Notes: a model not told the origin generated them from the letters alone. A DNA stretch of 64,000 nt from Acytostelium subglobosum LB1 (GCF_000787575.1 NW_012236513.1:434001-498000), one strand, 5' to 3'; positions 34,267 to 47,638 are shown, numbered from the stretch's first letter. Program-made: numbers and translations.

Positions 34267-34605
34267 CTTATCTCTCTCTTTATCTTTATCTATCTCTATC
34301 TCTATTCTATCTCTATCTTTATCTCATCTTTCAAATAGGTATCTCAATTTGAATTTTTGGCGCCACATGTTAAAACATTGAATATTCATTTCTTGTGACG
34401 CCATCGGTAGTTAACTGGCAAGGACTTGGTGAAGAGGAGTGGTGTACCTGACCCAACATGCAATGTTGTAGGTCTCCCAGTGATCATAGTACCACCTTCA
34501 ACAAACAAATAAAGGTAAGGTAAGCTTGAATGAATGATGGTCGATTGTATGATTGATTGAAATTGATTGTGTCATTTATTGGATGAACAAACCCGAGTCT
34601 TTAGC
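34267..34605. other. Intergenic region
   Basis: 339 bp. It starts with TATCTCTATCT repeats that form the 5' flank of the coiled-coil gene. The rest is unstructured, and a GATTGATTGA run lies near 34551-34562. No gene seen. Confidence 0.5.
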
Positions 34606-35459
34606 TCAGACCGATGACACGTCCTGAATGACCATATGGAGGTGTTTGAGACTTGGGAAACGATCCAGAGGAACAAAGAATATTGATGGTGTTTCGTTGA
34701 GTGCCTTCAAATAGCCTGGGCATTGAAATGAGATGGTCAAGTGTGTAAGAGTACGATGGAAACATGTTGCCAGGTCATTGATAATCAATCTCATCCAAGT
34801 ATGGTCTTTGTTCTTGTTATAGTTTGTTGTCTTGAAATCTTGAATCAAAAGCGTCAATCTATCCAATTGGTTGCCTCTGTTAAACTCCACCAACGTCTCA
34901 TCAAACAAGGGTGGATAGAGTTGATCGATGGTTATTGCATTGATTGATCTAGGGTCCAATCCACATCGTTGTATGAGATGAGTGACATGTAGAGGTGATA
35001 ATCCAATAAGATCGAATGTAACGGCTCGTTCTTCTCTAGAGGACAATGAACCAAGTAGAGACCTGACTTGCTCAATCTTTGTAGGAGTGGGTACCGCTTC
35101 GTAGATACATTGTAGTCGACGAATAATGATCATTTCAGGAGAGACATTCCATGATCTGAAGTGTATCGAAGTGTTGTGTTGGGCATTGTACAAACAGTAT
35201 CTGTTCGTTATATGATTTTTGAGATCGACCAAAGAGTTCATCATTGACATGTCGGTCTCTAGGCTTGTACATTATCTTTGTCATTGTAGAACATCGACTT
35301 AGTTTCCAACTTGAATACAAGATGGGTATGAATTGATTGAAGGATTCGATGAAATGACCTATTGACCAAAGATAATGATCTCCTGGTCCACCTCTTATAA
35401 GACACATTGGTAAATAATAACTTAATTATTAATGTTATTATAATATCATTTAGTTTCAT
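34606..35459 (-). pseudogene. F-box-like dictyostelid family protein with one frame break
   Basis: It starts at 35459 with an F-box-like helix (MKLNDIIITLIIKLLF, then SLSLVNRSFHRILQSIHTHL) and continues to the stop at 34606 with LRR-like segments (HLTISFQCPGYL, FPSLKHLHMVIQ). The frame changes once near 35245-35265. The total length is one base short of a multiple of three and no intron fits. It is the second member in this window of the family seen at 13321-14788. It is either decayed or a base-calling error. No conserved catalytic feature is expected for this family. Confidence 0.55.
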
Positions 35460-35656
35460 ATTTATTTTCTCTAATGTCAATATATATATTACAAACAAAT
35501 AATTATTCAAATGAACTTTATCCTCTCCTTCAACATCTTCAACACAATCCCCACCATCTGAGTGTGTAATTTAAATGGTAATAATAATTATTTAATATTT
35601 GATTGATTAATTGATGTTTACAAATGAATATATGGATGATTATGATGATGGTTTGG

Positions 35657-38600
35657 TTATGCGTAGTAACTTGGATATGCTACAGTGTCATGCATCTTTT
35701 CAATCTCATCCTCGGTGAAGTTTAGCTTCTCCTCCTCCCAAGTATCCTTATGTGTCAGCCAGAATTCAGACAGTGTATTCTGTACAGTGTTCTATAATTA
35801 TAATAACGACCAGTTAGTTAGTAATGGATGGTTGATTGATTTGATGTTGTACTTACACTCAATGGGAAAATGGAAGAAGAATATCTGGATAAATGATCCA
35901 GTACCTCTGGGAAATATGTTGGTATTTGGTAGGGACTGGACAGGACGATTGAACTCAGTGTCAATATGTACTGATGCTTCTGTGATGCATTGGCCGATGT
36001 AGTCTTTGATTGTGATAACTGAGTGGTTGCGTTGGACTAAGAGGCGAGATATTGTTAATATAATTGATCAGATCGCGCTATCCACCGGATTAAACTTACA
36101 ATGAGTGCTTTGATTCGAGCAGTATCATGTTTGCTGGACTTGAGCAATGAGGTAAGGGTGTTCTTGGCATACTCGCGGACTTCAATCTGAGGGTCATTGA
36201 CATAGCCCAGAACAATGTTGTATACAGAGTCGATCTGTTGGGGAGTGAAGAGGATCGAGTGATTGAAGAACAGGATCTGGAGGAAGGGCAATGTGGCACG
36301 GCGCACTCTCCATGATGTGGACGTGATGCTCTTGACGCTGTTGATGATCTCATCAAGTAGCTTCGAGTCAGAGTAGAAGCCCTGAGCCATTGAGGTCACA
36401 CAGATTGTTGCCAGGGATGATGTGTCCTGGTTGGTGTCGGCTGTGAATGAGATGATCACGGGCAGCAACTTGGGCACAAGACGCAACAGTGTGTTGGAGA
36501 AACCTCTGGAGAATGTGTACTCGACCATGGCGATCAGTGTCTCCCTCGTGATGTTCTTGCCATCGACAACCTTGGAGGCGTCCGTGGCATCCTTGATGAG
36601 GACGTCAATGGCTGCAATCGAATCGGCTGGCAAAGTTGGCGGCTGGAGTACGACCAGATTACCGTCCTTGTCCTGGAACTGTGTCTGATATACCAGCACA
36701 TGGGTGAACAGTCTGAAGGCCTCGTCTCTGACCTGCTTGTACGGGTTGGAGAACTCCTTCTGGGCAATGACAAGCACACGATCCAGGTATGGCTTGGACT
36801 TGAACGTGTACTCAAACATCAGTGCCTTGAGGAACTTGAGCGATTTGGACTGCGACGAGATGTTCTCCGGCGAGTTGCCCTCGGTCAGTCTGAACAGCGT
36901 ATCCTCGAGGAACTTCAGTCGGTGCACCTTTGTGTTGTAGGACATGTAACGAATGCATGTCATCCAAGAGTCGGTCAACTCATTAGAGCAGGTGCTCAAA
37001 GAGTTGTAGAGCAGGTCGGACAGGTAGCTGATGACCTCTGGTGTGCGTGGGGTGTCGGGCGTGGTGGCATAGTAGCGGCCCAGGCCGCCAATGATCTCGG
37101 CCAACACATTCTGATCCTCCTTGTCCGTCCTTGTTCTGAGCTTCTCAATGTATGGCTTGATGAGCTCAAAGAATGTCTCCTCGCGAATGATCGTCAGACC
37201 ATAGAACAACGTTGCAAACTGGATTACGAATCCGAATGAGGGCAACCAATGTCTTGAGTGTGGCCACATGGCTGTCATCAGCTTCTGTGATACCTTGGCG
37301 GCTAGCTTGTAAGACTGACTCTCGGCATCTTGATCCAGAGAGAGGTAGTGGATCATCTTGTCGAGGAACTCATTGTTGACGAGCTCCTTCAGGTTCTCCT
37401 GCACGGATGTCACGGCCAGCTTCTTGGCAATCTCATTGACCTGCGCGGTCTTGACGGGCTTCTGTGCCTTGGTATGATTGATCCAGTAGTTCTCGCTGCA
37501 CTTCTCAAAGTAGGTCATGTCCTGGGCGGGGAACAGACTGGACAGCAGGTTGACAGAGTGCAGTCGCGAGATTGGATAGTCACAGGCCAGGTTGTAGAAT
37601 GTACAGTCCAGCGTGTTCTTGAACGCATGGAAGCTCTTGGTGAACTTGGCAATGTTCAGACAGTTGCCCTCGTAGCTGTCCCTCAGCTGGCGCAGCGACA
37701 CGCCCACCAAGTAGGTGGCAAAGTTCTGGAAGATGAGATGGTCCTTCCAATTGAGATGGTCCTTCTTCTGGTGAAGCAACAGTGCATCATTGAGCACGCC
37801 AATCATTGTGATGACCGAGTGGATGCTCTCCTCATTCTTCTTGTCCACGTATGCCTTCTCCTTGATGATCACATCATTGGGGATGTCAGTCGTGTTCAAT
37901 GAGACATTGATCATCACGTTGGAGTACTGTCGCACGATTGTTGGGTCAGAGTTGTTCAATACAAAGTGTTGGATAAAGTTGCTGAACTGCTCCCTTGTCG
38001 ATGGCTATACATGATTGGTTGATTGTTAGTTCAGGATTGGTTGATTGATTGAAAGATTGGTTGTGAACATACCCTGAGCTTGGCATCTTGGGGGATGCCC
38101 ACGTAGGTCGAGAAGATACGTTGGACATAGGCAAAGTTGGTCCTGAGCCTCTTCATCATCTGCTTCTTGAAGAAGAGATGGATGGTACCCTTGATGACCT
38201 CCTCTGATTTAAGGCTTTCATACAGGTCGAGGATTGTCGGGATATAGATGTGATAGACGGATGGATGATGTAGCAGCACACGCTGGATCGCCTCCTGGGC
38301 AATGGTCCTCACCTGCACGTAGTTGTGCACGGCCAATCTGTTCAGGGCACTCAGTGTGCTCTTGAGACACTTGGTCACGGGCAGTCTATGGTGGAACAGC
38401 TTCTGTCGCGTGAGATGCTCCTTGAACGACTTGAACACCAACATGTTCCTGGTCTTGAGCTTCTTGAGTGTGAACCACTTCTCGTGCAACACGTCCGAGT
38501 TCTTGTCGTGCACATCATTGATGCCGTACTGAAGCACGTAGTAGACCTTGACGATCTGTTTCAGGATCAACACCTCGTCGTCCTTCTCCTTCTCCATGTA

Positions 38601-41600
38601 TGTGTGCAGCTTGTCGATGGCATGGTATATCTTGCTGGTCAGGTCGCCCAACTCCTTGATTGTCACTCTGCCGTGGGTGATGGGGATTGGAGGCGGGTTG
38701 TACTTGGACTCTGGAACATGCACAGGCTCTGCCAGATCAGTGTCCTCGACCACAAACATGGCTGTTCGCAACACACTCGACAATCCCTTAGTGTAGTTGT
38801 ATACCTTCATACGATCGTATGATGATGGATTGGTCTTGATCTCATCGATGTACTTGTCAAGCTCGGCGACTCTCTGGATCGCAAACAACTCGATCAACTC
38901 CTTGGCAAACTGGATGGTGTTCTCGTTAGGTTGGAACCATTCGATTGGGTAACATCCTTCGTTGGTCTGTCCCCAGTACTTGATGTGACAGTCCTGCTCA
39001 GCAAGAAGGGTCTTGGGGATGGATCGGTTGTTGGATGGATAGTAACGGGTGAGTGAGAAGATGGACTTGCGCACTATCTTGGCAGCCTGCTTCACCAACA
39101 CCTTGTTGCCAGACTCCATCAACACCTTGCACACGCTGATGATGGTGTCTTTGTGCTCGGGCAGTGAGTTGCCCGTCTTGAAGACCGAGTAGCCAACGAG
39201 AGACAGGTACCAACGGTACTCCTCGTCGGAGCAGTCGCGCAGCTGGTACTTGCCCTCTTGCTTCTTGAGCACCTTGTTGAGGAATATTGGCAGGAATCTC
39301 GCCAATGCCTTTGAAGGGTTCCTCAGTGTGGCCGCCATCAAAATGATACTGTACTGCTTGTAGTAGTCTGGGTAGTAGCTCTTGGAGAAGAACTTAGCCA
39401 GCTTCTCCAGCACGGCCGAATAGATGTCGTCGGACATCTGGCTGAAGAACAGCTCCATCGTCTCCCACAGGAACAGGCCAGTGGGCATCTGTCTCTTGCG
39501 TCCCGCGATATCCTTCTTGGTCGCCGAGTCCTTGATAAATGATAGTACAGAGTCAAGCAACAGGAGTGACCAGTCGAGGAATGATGAGGTGGACAGGGCT
39601 GCTTGCTTCTCGTGCTCGCTGGCATAGTCCTCTTGTTCGTTGTGCACGGTCTCGTCGTTGAGCAACACACATTGGAAGATACGATTGAGGAACTTGAACG
39701 CTGCCGAGGCCTTATTGGGATAGCTCGAGTCGATCGATGAGCTGGCCAACTCCAACAAATTGTAAACATGTGATATACCCTCGGGATACGCCTCTGGCTG
39801 TGATATTAAAGGGTGGAAGCAAGTGGATACCACCTCCAACTCACTCACAATACGATGTACCTCCTCGCCACCAACTGACGCGTATACACGCTCCAACAAC
39901 TTGGGGAATACCTTTTGTGGTGCAAGGTCTACAGTGGATGGAAAGGAATGAGTTGAGTTAGTTAGTGCACAACATATGATTGCTGTTGAGTGATTAAGAT
40001 AACATACATGCCAACTCCTTGATGATCTTGCAGGCACTCAATGTTATGTTCTTCTTCTTTGAGTAGAGGGTGGAGGTAATATGAGGTAGCACAGTGTCCA
40101 CAACTTGTTCCACGAGCTCGGAAGGATATGGAGCTGATGAGGTGGGGAATGTTAGTTTGATTGATGCCAGCCAGCAGTCCAAAGACATCTACATACTCTT
40201 GTGATGGTACTTTGCAAAGTAGTGGGATAACGAGCCGATGGCCTCAAGCAAGGATGCTGTCCAATCACCTTGATTGCTTGGATGGAAGTATCTGTATAAT
40301 GAACACATGTGTCAGTCGCGTGAATGGTAAACAGGCGTATGAGTGAGAGAGAGACATACGTAGAGATTGATGATAATAGCTTCTGAAGCAACTCGATTGT
40401 GTTGTACTTTAGAAGAGTCACAGCCAGACCGCCAATGGCTGTGTACTCCAACGATTCGACACGCTTGATGACAAAGGTGGAGGGGATGTGATGCTTGATG
40501 GGCTTGAGATGCGAGAACTTGGGGTTGCCAATGGAGAGATCGATGATCTTGAGGAAGTGAGTGTAGAGACGCGGGGCATACGGTGCCCAGTCGATGTTGG
40601 TCGCGTGCTTGATGATGCGCCAGAACAGATTGACCCAGCGCTCGTCCCAGCCGACGTTATGCTCGATCTGCTCCCAGTATGTGAAGAATTCCAACACCCA
40701 GTGCGGCACCTCCTTCAGCTCGACCAGGTGGTGCGCAGGCAAGAAGTAAGACAGTGTGTAGATGCCCATGAACATCGATGTTGAGTGTGGACACATCCAG
40801 TCCTTGGCTTCACTCATAATCTGGTCGAATGAGTCAATTGCAAAGAATGGACGACAGGCAATCACAAGGCTGATCAAGTTGGTTTGCAACTTACTAAATA
40901 TGATTGAATGTTTGAATGATTGAATGATTGAATGAATGAGTGATTGAGCGAGAGAGTGAATTGGAGGCGTTGGACTTACGTCTTGTCAGAGTCGTCAATG
41001 TCGACGTAGGAGGTACCTTCGGATGCAAAGCGGAAGGTGGTCTTGAAGAGGTCGGATAGTGGACGCCAATCGATTACTATATCAATCTGTTGTCGTCCAG
41101 CTCTGAGGTTTGAAGATGATGTTAGTATGATGTAGTAGACAGGGCGCCCTGATGGCAGTGGACGGATGGTTGATGACATACGTAATAAGGTTGGCCAATG
41201 AAGCGCATGTTGTTGACACGAGGGAAGTATATTTACAATGATCGTAGAGCAACGTGAATAGCTTGGCAATGAGACACTCACGATCGTCACGGTGCAGAGG
41301 ATACTTGAGCATGACGAATGATTTCAGCAGGTTGAATGCCGTGAGGATGTGTGCGTGATCGGGGAACACCAGGGCGTAGTCAAAGGCCTCCATGATCTGG
41401 GCCTTGAGCGCCATGGCTTCCGGATGGATGGCGGAGGAGTAGGCAGGCGGACAAAAGTGCTCGATGTGCAGGAGGAACTTGGCGTCGACAGCATCGTCCT
41501 GCTTCAGCTCGATGTTGTTGGCCGCTCTCCACACAGAGATCGAAGACCTAATGGACATCTTTCCACCACTGGTCACTCTGCGCTGGACATAAACAGAATT

Positions 41601-41753
41601 GAGCTTCAACTCACTTAGACTTGCTGCCGCTGCATTGGCTGCTGCCAACATTGCAGGGTGTTGCTGTGGTGGCACCGAACTGAATATCGGGGAATTGACA
41701 ACTGTCTCTACAGGCATCCTTCCATCCTTTATTCCAATCTTTGTTGTTGCCAT
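35657..41753 (-). CDS. psme4: Proteasome activator PA200/Blm10 (PSME4)
   Basis: Giant HEAT-repeat cap that binds the 20S proteasome and promotes ubiquitin-independent degradation. Nine exons: 41182-41753, 40980-41102, 40360-40893, 40197-40291, 40008-40133, 38073-39928, 36100-38004, 35857-36036 and 35657-35791. They join in frame to 1841 aa (human PA200 is 1843). Family segments include FFAIDSFDQIMSEAKDWM, WDERWVNLFWRIIKHATNID, FHPSNQGDWTASLLE, FHPLISQPEAYPEG, YNYTKGLSSVLRTAMFVV and HEKWFTLKKLKTRNMLVFKSF (in two pieces). The last exon ends EFWLTHKDTWEEEKL ... PSYYA. The C-terminal Tyr-Tyr-Ala is the HbYX-type motif with which Blm10/PA200 opens the 20S gate. The protein appears intact. Confidence 0.96.
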
Positions 41754-42632
41754 ATCTTAATACTACTGCTCACAACTTTAATATGTTGTGTGAGACAGTG
41801 AAGGAAATGATTGATTGATTGTTTGATTGAGTTGGATTGATTGAATTGTATGTATGTATGTATGTAATGACTGCCACTCACTCACTCACTCACTCATTAA
41901 CTATGAGTTATATAAAACAATATAGATAGTGATAAGTATTACTACTACTTAATTATAAAGTAATTTAAATGTTTGTTGGAAGGAAGGAACAGTGAGTAGG
42001 GTTGGGGTTCAACAACAATGCAAGTTCAATTGAACAACACACCTTCATCATCTCCCAAACACTCAAACACATTCATACACATACTCGGTGGTGAGTCAAA
42101 ACCATTCTTTGCACATCATAAGTGTGTGTTTGGTCATGGAAGGGTCAACTTTCAATCATTCATCGATTCATTCATCATTCATTCTTTGGAGTCATATGAC
42201 TGGTTGGATATGTCAATGACATTACCATCATGTCGATGGTCTTTATTGACATAAGATATTAACTTCAGATTCTTCGATCAGAATCCAAAACACATGATGA
42301 TTATGTAACCTGAGCGATATTATAAATAATGATTGGTAATAGCCACGCAACAACGCTCATTTAGTGACGTCATAGACTTACTTGGACATCTCAACTTACT
42401 CTGACATGCAATGAGATTGATCATCGACATATTGGACATCTTGAACTTCTGTTTATTACCGCATGGTCAGTGTTTGGTGACGACATGAGCTCACACACTC
42501 GCTCTATCTTGAAGAAATTAACTCAATTGATTGACGAAAGATTGAATCAATGAGTGAATGAATAATAGTGAATGAATGAACATATCAATGTAGATAGATA
42601 CATACATACATATAATATAGATATATAATAGA
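41754..42632. other. Intergenic region between divergent PSME4 and CIR1-like genes
   Basis: About 880 bp. It contains GATTGATT runs (41810-41825), TATG repeats (41850-41866) and CACT repeats (41876-41896). A 78-codon plus-strand frame at 42018-42254 is made of CATTCATT-type repeats and has no recognisable domain. No gene supported. Confidence 0.5.
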
Positions 42633-43490
42633 ATGAAGTTCTTGAACCTCAAGTCATTTCATCCAAGTAATAAGGCAAACCAGAAGAGGTTATATATTGC
42701 TGAACAGAGAGCTGTCACTGATAAGAAGAGGGAAGAGGAAAGAGCAAAGGAGGTTAAAGAGGAGCATGAATACTTTACAAACAAAGCTGCTTTGGCAAGT
42801 TCATACATCGAAGCGCAACGCAGTAAGGTTGGCTTCTTATACGCCGCTCCACCTGGCTTGTCAAAGTTAGAGATGCCCATGCCCAAGCAAGATCTTGAGG
42901 ATCAGCGTGAACACGATGATTCGACAAAGCAAGGACAAGGACAAGGACAAGGCAAGAACCATAGACAGATGACCGACGTGGAGAAGTTCCCATTTCTGGC
43001 AAATGCACCTGTGCAGGGAGGATACTCTAGCGACGTCAAGATGACACACAAGCCATTTGGTATCGAACTGCGAGACGTTCGATGTATCAGATGTAATCAA
43101 TGGGGACACAAGAGTGGCGACAGGGACTGTCTCATGAGGGACATCAACCCCAACGATCTACGCAGACAAGAGCGCGAAGACCCCCTGTCTGCATTCAACA
43201 TGCCACAGAATGATGGATACAATGATGGAGGCAGTGGCCATTCAAAAGATCAAGAGGTGGACGATGATGATGATAGCATACTTAGAGAGTTCTTGGCCGG
43301 ACTGACAAAGCGACAAAGGAAGCTACTGCTCAAACAAATCAAGAAAGAGGAGAAGGCAAAGAAGAAAAAAGATCGTTCATCAAAGCGAAGGAATAGTGAT
43401 GATGATGAAAGTGACTCCAGTGGCAGCAGTAGCAGTGATAATGATAGTGGTGATGACAAAAGAAGACACAGGAAGAAGCCAAGGCAATGA
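42633..43490 (+). CDS. cir1: CIR1-like corepressor/splicing-associated zinc-knuckle protein
   Basis: 285 aa, intronless. The N-terminus KFLNLKSFHPSNKANQKRLYIAEQ matches the CIR N-terminal region (FHPxxxxNxxKxxxAEQ). The motif YAAPPGL follows, and then KPFGIELRDVRCIRCNQWGHKSGDRDC, a zinc knuckle of the kind seen in CBF1-interacting corepressor CIR1. The C-terminus is a Lys-rich helix followed by an SR/acidic tail (SDDDESDSSGSSSSDND) and RRHRKK, which fits a nuclear speckle protein. Animal CIR1 links CBF1/RBPJ to histone deacetylases and also acts in splicing; dictyostelids use CBF factors, so either role is possible. Confidence 0.85.
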   Translation: MKFLNLKSFHPSNKANQKRLYIAEQRAVTDKKREEERAKEVKEEHEYFTNKAALASSYIEAQRSKVGFLYAAPPGLSKLEMPMPKQDLEDQREHDDSTKQGQGQGQGKNHRQMTDVEKFPFLANAPVQGGYSSDVKMTHKPFGIELRDVRCIRCNQWGHKSGDRDCLMRDINPNDLRRQEREDPLSAFNMPQNDGYNDGGSGHSKDQEVDDDDDSILREFLAGLTKRQRKLLLKQIKKEEKAKKKKDRSSKRRNSDDDESDSSGSSSSDNDSGDDKRRHRKKPRQ

Positions 43491-43838
43491 TTGATTGATT
43501 GATCGATGGTACGTCTGCGGGCCATTCAAATCTGACATTGTTTAATCACTGGCCGAGTCTCAATAGTGCGACTCGATCATTCATCCATCTGGCGTCGACT
43601 GAATGATGGTATCATGATACCAATGTATATATGTTAATAAATAGAGTATTTTGACTGATCATTGATTCTTCGTAATTGGGTCTTGTCAATCGTTAACGAT
43701 TGGTTCTTCAAGTTTTGCGCGCACTTTCACTTGCAAATTAACCCAATAACAACACTTTGATCACTTTGTGAACATCATTCATTCATTGACAGACTTGTTA
43801 TAACTTTGTTGTAAAAGAGAGAGAGATATATATATATA
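43491..43838. other. Intergenic region
   Basis: 348 bp between two plus-strand genes. It includes ATATATATATA just before the SUN gene ATG (43828-43838). No gene seen. Confidence 0.5.
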
Positions 43839-46185
43839 ATGAACAACGGATATACATATACACCAAGCTTTGTACAACATTCATCTCCGCATAGGAAGCG
43901 TGCCAATCACTTCCCAAGGAGTTCTCGTGTCACTAAATATGGAATGGACACGGATGCCGGCAATGCCCCAGCCTACGACCCGCTCAGCTCAACAGCATTG
44001 AACGGTTCAAACCTCTTTGAACAACAACAACCTTCAATGAGCAACAACTACAACTACAGCGGAAGCAGCAGCAGCAACAATAGCGGCAACAGTAGATTTG
44101 GAAGAGGTGATTCAAACATGAACGATAACACACACATCAACTACAACAACAACATCAATAGACCGAGTGGAGGCTCAAGTAGCACAAGTGGAAAGGGTTT
44201 CAACGCCCCATCAAATGATTACAATCAAGTAGTTGGCAATACAAGTGCTATCAAGCCATGGCCGTCATCATCATCGTCGTCTTCATCAGTCATACATCGA
44301 CCTCGCCCATCAACAAAGGAGAGAATATATCGATACACCATTGGCCCCATCGTATCATTGCTCGGTCTTATACTACTGCCCATCACATGGTTGGATGCAG
44401 CAGTCATGGGTATATTCAGAGGTCCTGTTGAGGTAAGTCCATGTCCATGTCCATGTCTCGCGGACACTCACTAACTCACTAACTCACCCAATCAATCAAT
44501 CATAGGATGATGATGACGATGTGAAGAGTAGAAGAGCATCTACACAATGTAGAAAGACCTTTTGGGTGGCGTTGGTGTCTATACTGTCATTGCTCTGTAT
44601 CTATTTATATATCTTCTTTGCAACTGGTTTGCCAACAACGATACTGCCACCAACACATGTCCATCCAGTCCAACCCGGTAATGTGGTAATGGACAAGGAG
44701 CTCGTACTCCAGTGGATAAGAGACGAGCTCAGGACAAAGGACATTGTGTCCAACTCGCAACTCAACAGCAGACTGCTCAGCTTTGTCGGCCTCGAACAGG
44801 TCAGGAGCTCGATCAGCCAGGGCCTGGACACGTTCAAGCAGGACAACCTGGTGCCACTGCACAACGCAATCGAGGAGCTCAGACTCAAGTCACAGACCGG
44901 CCTCGACAAGGACAAGCTCAACCAAGTGTTGGACGAATATATGAAGGAAGGCGAGAAACGCTACCAGCTGTTCTTGGATGGGCTCGAGACTCAGGCCAAG
45001 GCCAGCTCATCACGTCTCACTGAGGCTACAAAACTTGGCGTTGTGGAGTTGGAGGGACAGACCAATCGTGGAGTTGGACAGATCAATGATGTCGCACGTA
45101 TGCAGAATGAACAACTGAGCGAAAAGGCACAATCATTGCTGGATGAACTTCTGGCCGCAAGAGACCAGCACATCAGTCTGATGACCGAACAATCATCCAT
45201 CAAGATCAAGCAACTCATGGATGAGTTGAGTGCCACAGGCTCAACTCAGGTCAAGGAGTGGGTGAGGCAGCTGGAGGACACCCGTAGCAAGGAGATGGAG
45301 AGTCTGGGTATGTATCACGTTCGATTTATCGATCGATCACTGGATGACGACCACTACTGACGCGTGTCGCCACTCACACTTACTTTAGAACGACTGCTGA
45401 GCGAGGCGACAACACAAATGACATTGATCCAACAGTGGATCAGCAACAATCCAGACATGCAGAATATTCACAACCAATTGGAGAACGCTGGAGATTTCAG
45501 GAATATGATCCAGGATGCCCTCGAGATCTATGCTGCGGACAAAACCGCTTTGACCGACTTTGCCATGAGCATCAGCGGTGGCAGGATCCACTACAGACTG
45601 CAACACCATCCAAACACTCCAACGCATCCCGATGCATCCCTTCCGACATTGATGAGAGTGGCCACACAGTGGTTCCGCGCATCGTCCAACCCCAACGTGC
45701 CCGAGATCATCCTCGACCCAACACGCAAGGAGCTGGGCGACTGCTGGGCGTTCAAGGGTGGCAATGGAAGTGTTGGTGTCCAGCTCTCGACACCAATCAT
45801 TGTCAGCGCCGTGTCCATCGAGCATCCACGTCCAAGTTCCTCCTTCCACTTTGAGTCAGCACTCAAAGAGTTTGCCATCATCGGTCTCCAGAATGCCACC
45901 GACGAAGGTGTCGAACTTGGCAGGTTTACCTACGACTCCACCAAGAATAGGCACGTACAGACATTCAAAATAGATGTAAGTAGAGTAGTAGTCAGTTCAA
46001 TGACCATTGGAAGTAGTTATATTCACTAATCAATCACATATCAATCAAACAGACTAATATTGGATCGTCCATTGTTGTACTGAAGGTGCTGTCAAACTAT
46101 GGTTTCAGTTACACNTTGTGTTTATAGACTGCGCGTCCATGGTACGCCTGTTACATCTTATCAAGACCCAATGATTGCATGGTAG
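43839..46185 (+). CDS. sun1: SUN-domain inner nuclear envelope protein (Sun1-like)
   Basis: LINC-complex protein that ties the nuclear envelope to the cytoskeleton and centrosome. About 704 aa. Exons are 43839-44432, 44506-45307, 45389-45975 and 46053-46185. A Ser/Asn-rich nucleoplasmic head is followed by two hydrophobic segments (GPIVSLLGLILLPITWLDAAV and WVALVSILSLLCIYLYIFF), the second the likely inner-membrane span. A coiled coil covers about 280-490 and a C-terminal SUN domain about 530-700 (EIILDPTRKELGDCWAFKG, VSIEHP, ALKEFAIIG, SNYGFSYT, CVYRLRVHGTPV). A single N at 46115 puts an extra base into the frame; leaving it out gives SYTCVYRLRVHG, the conserved SUN ending. The gene is therefore intact and the N is an assembly artefact. 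Confidence 0.93.
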
Positions 46186-46380
46186 ATGATGTTGTCAGCA
46201 AGACCTGCCTGCGGCGACACTCAAACAGATTGGAAACACACTCTGGCGCACGCGCCCGCCGCACTCTAATGGCATTCACAATATACTTTATAGATAGATA
46301 TTCAGAGTTTGTTGCATTACATTGCGTTGTAGTTTAATATTGTAGGTCAGGTTAGGTTAGACAGGTATAGTTAAGTCAGG

Positions 46381-47638
46381 TCAGCGAGATGATGATGATG
46401 ACGATGAAGATGACTGATCAGATGACGATGGAGATGATGATGACATGGATGATGATGAACCAGAGATTGGCATTTGGCTTGCAATGGCCGATACAAGTTT
46501 CTCGAATGGTAGACTCTGTAGTATTACAAGACCTGGACCGGACAGAGTCGCCAGGAACAAGCCTTCACCGCTAAACAATATGTTGGTGGCGCCACTGACC
46601 CAAGCAATATCATACGTGATGCTGGATTCAAATGCCACGATGCAGCCAGTGCTCACCTTGATAGTCTCTTGAGGCTTGAGCATCCTATAAATGATTGATC
46701 CACTTCCATGGATGAAGACCATGCCATTACCAGTAAGCTTTTGCTATATTATTTGAATGAATAGTAGTTGTAGATGTGAGCGATTGAGTATGATTGATAG
46801 ATTGATCGAAGGATAGATGATGGACATACAAGTATGAAACCTTGCCCTCCAAAGAATCCAATAGAGAATCGATTGGTTATACGTGGACCTATCTCAATGT
46901 CGTTCTCGCCACAGAGGAAGGCATTCTTCTTGCATATCAACTCTCCTCCTATATCCGCCATCTTAATGGCCAATATCTTGGAGATATAAGGTGAACTGAA
47001 TGTTATCCTACCAGTCTCCTATAGTTTGATCGTATCCCTCGTTAGTAATACACATCCTTGACTCAGTCAGTGAACGAATGACCTTACAGTGAGCGATGAG
47101 TTCTTGAACTTTGTTAGGAATATACCCTGTCCTGTGAACATTCTCTTGATACTGGACATGAATCCTCCTCTTGCAGAGGTCTCCATCTCCATCGTTGAAC
47201 TCATCTCTAGTAATGCACCAGTCTCTGCAGTTATAGAAGAATCTGGATCCAGTTGTAGTTGGATGACCTGTGACTCATGTCCCATAATCTCCCACTGATT
47301 GATTGATTTAACTATTGAGTAACATTGCCTCGACTCACCTGCTGCCGGTAACCTACCTCAAATGAAGTTGACTTGCCCTTGATGACGCTTGGTTCATTGT
47401 TTGCAAACAGACTTTGAATTGCACGTTTGTGGCTGTTTAGGCTGTCTGTGTTATCTTGTGATGATGCTGGCGGAGTTGTTGGAGCAGTCACACTTCCAGA
47501 TGCTACACTTGTGGACTTGTGACGACGACCCAAACTCTTTGTCGTTGACTTTGTCGTCGTAGTTACACTTGATGAAGCAAACACCAAATGTTGAATGATC
47601 AGGTTCCTAGTCGATCGAACTATTTCCCTAGACAACAT
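46381..47638 (-). CDS. aim24: AIM24-family mitochondrial protein
   Basis: 352 aa. Exons are 47339-47638, 47088-47294, 46830-47018 and 46381-46743, all phase 0. The N-terminus (MLSREIVRSTRNLIIQHLVF...) is basic and Ser/Thr-rich, like a mitochondrial targeting sequence. The AIM24 fold (about 100-325) shows VIQLQLDPDSSITAETGALL, GQGIFLTKF, FIHGSGSII, VSTGCIVAFE and SGEGLFLATLSGPGLVILQSLP, which match the family (ANK-LP type ending). In yeast Aim24 supports MICOS and cristae structure. A Ser tract closes the protein. Convergent with the SUN gene. Confidence 0.9.

Noticed and set aside
36700-37902. Long plus-strand frames antisense to PSME4
   Set aside because: Shadows of the conserved minus-strand PA200 exon.
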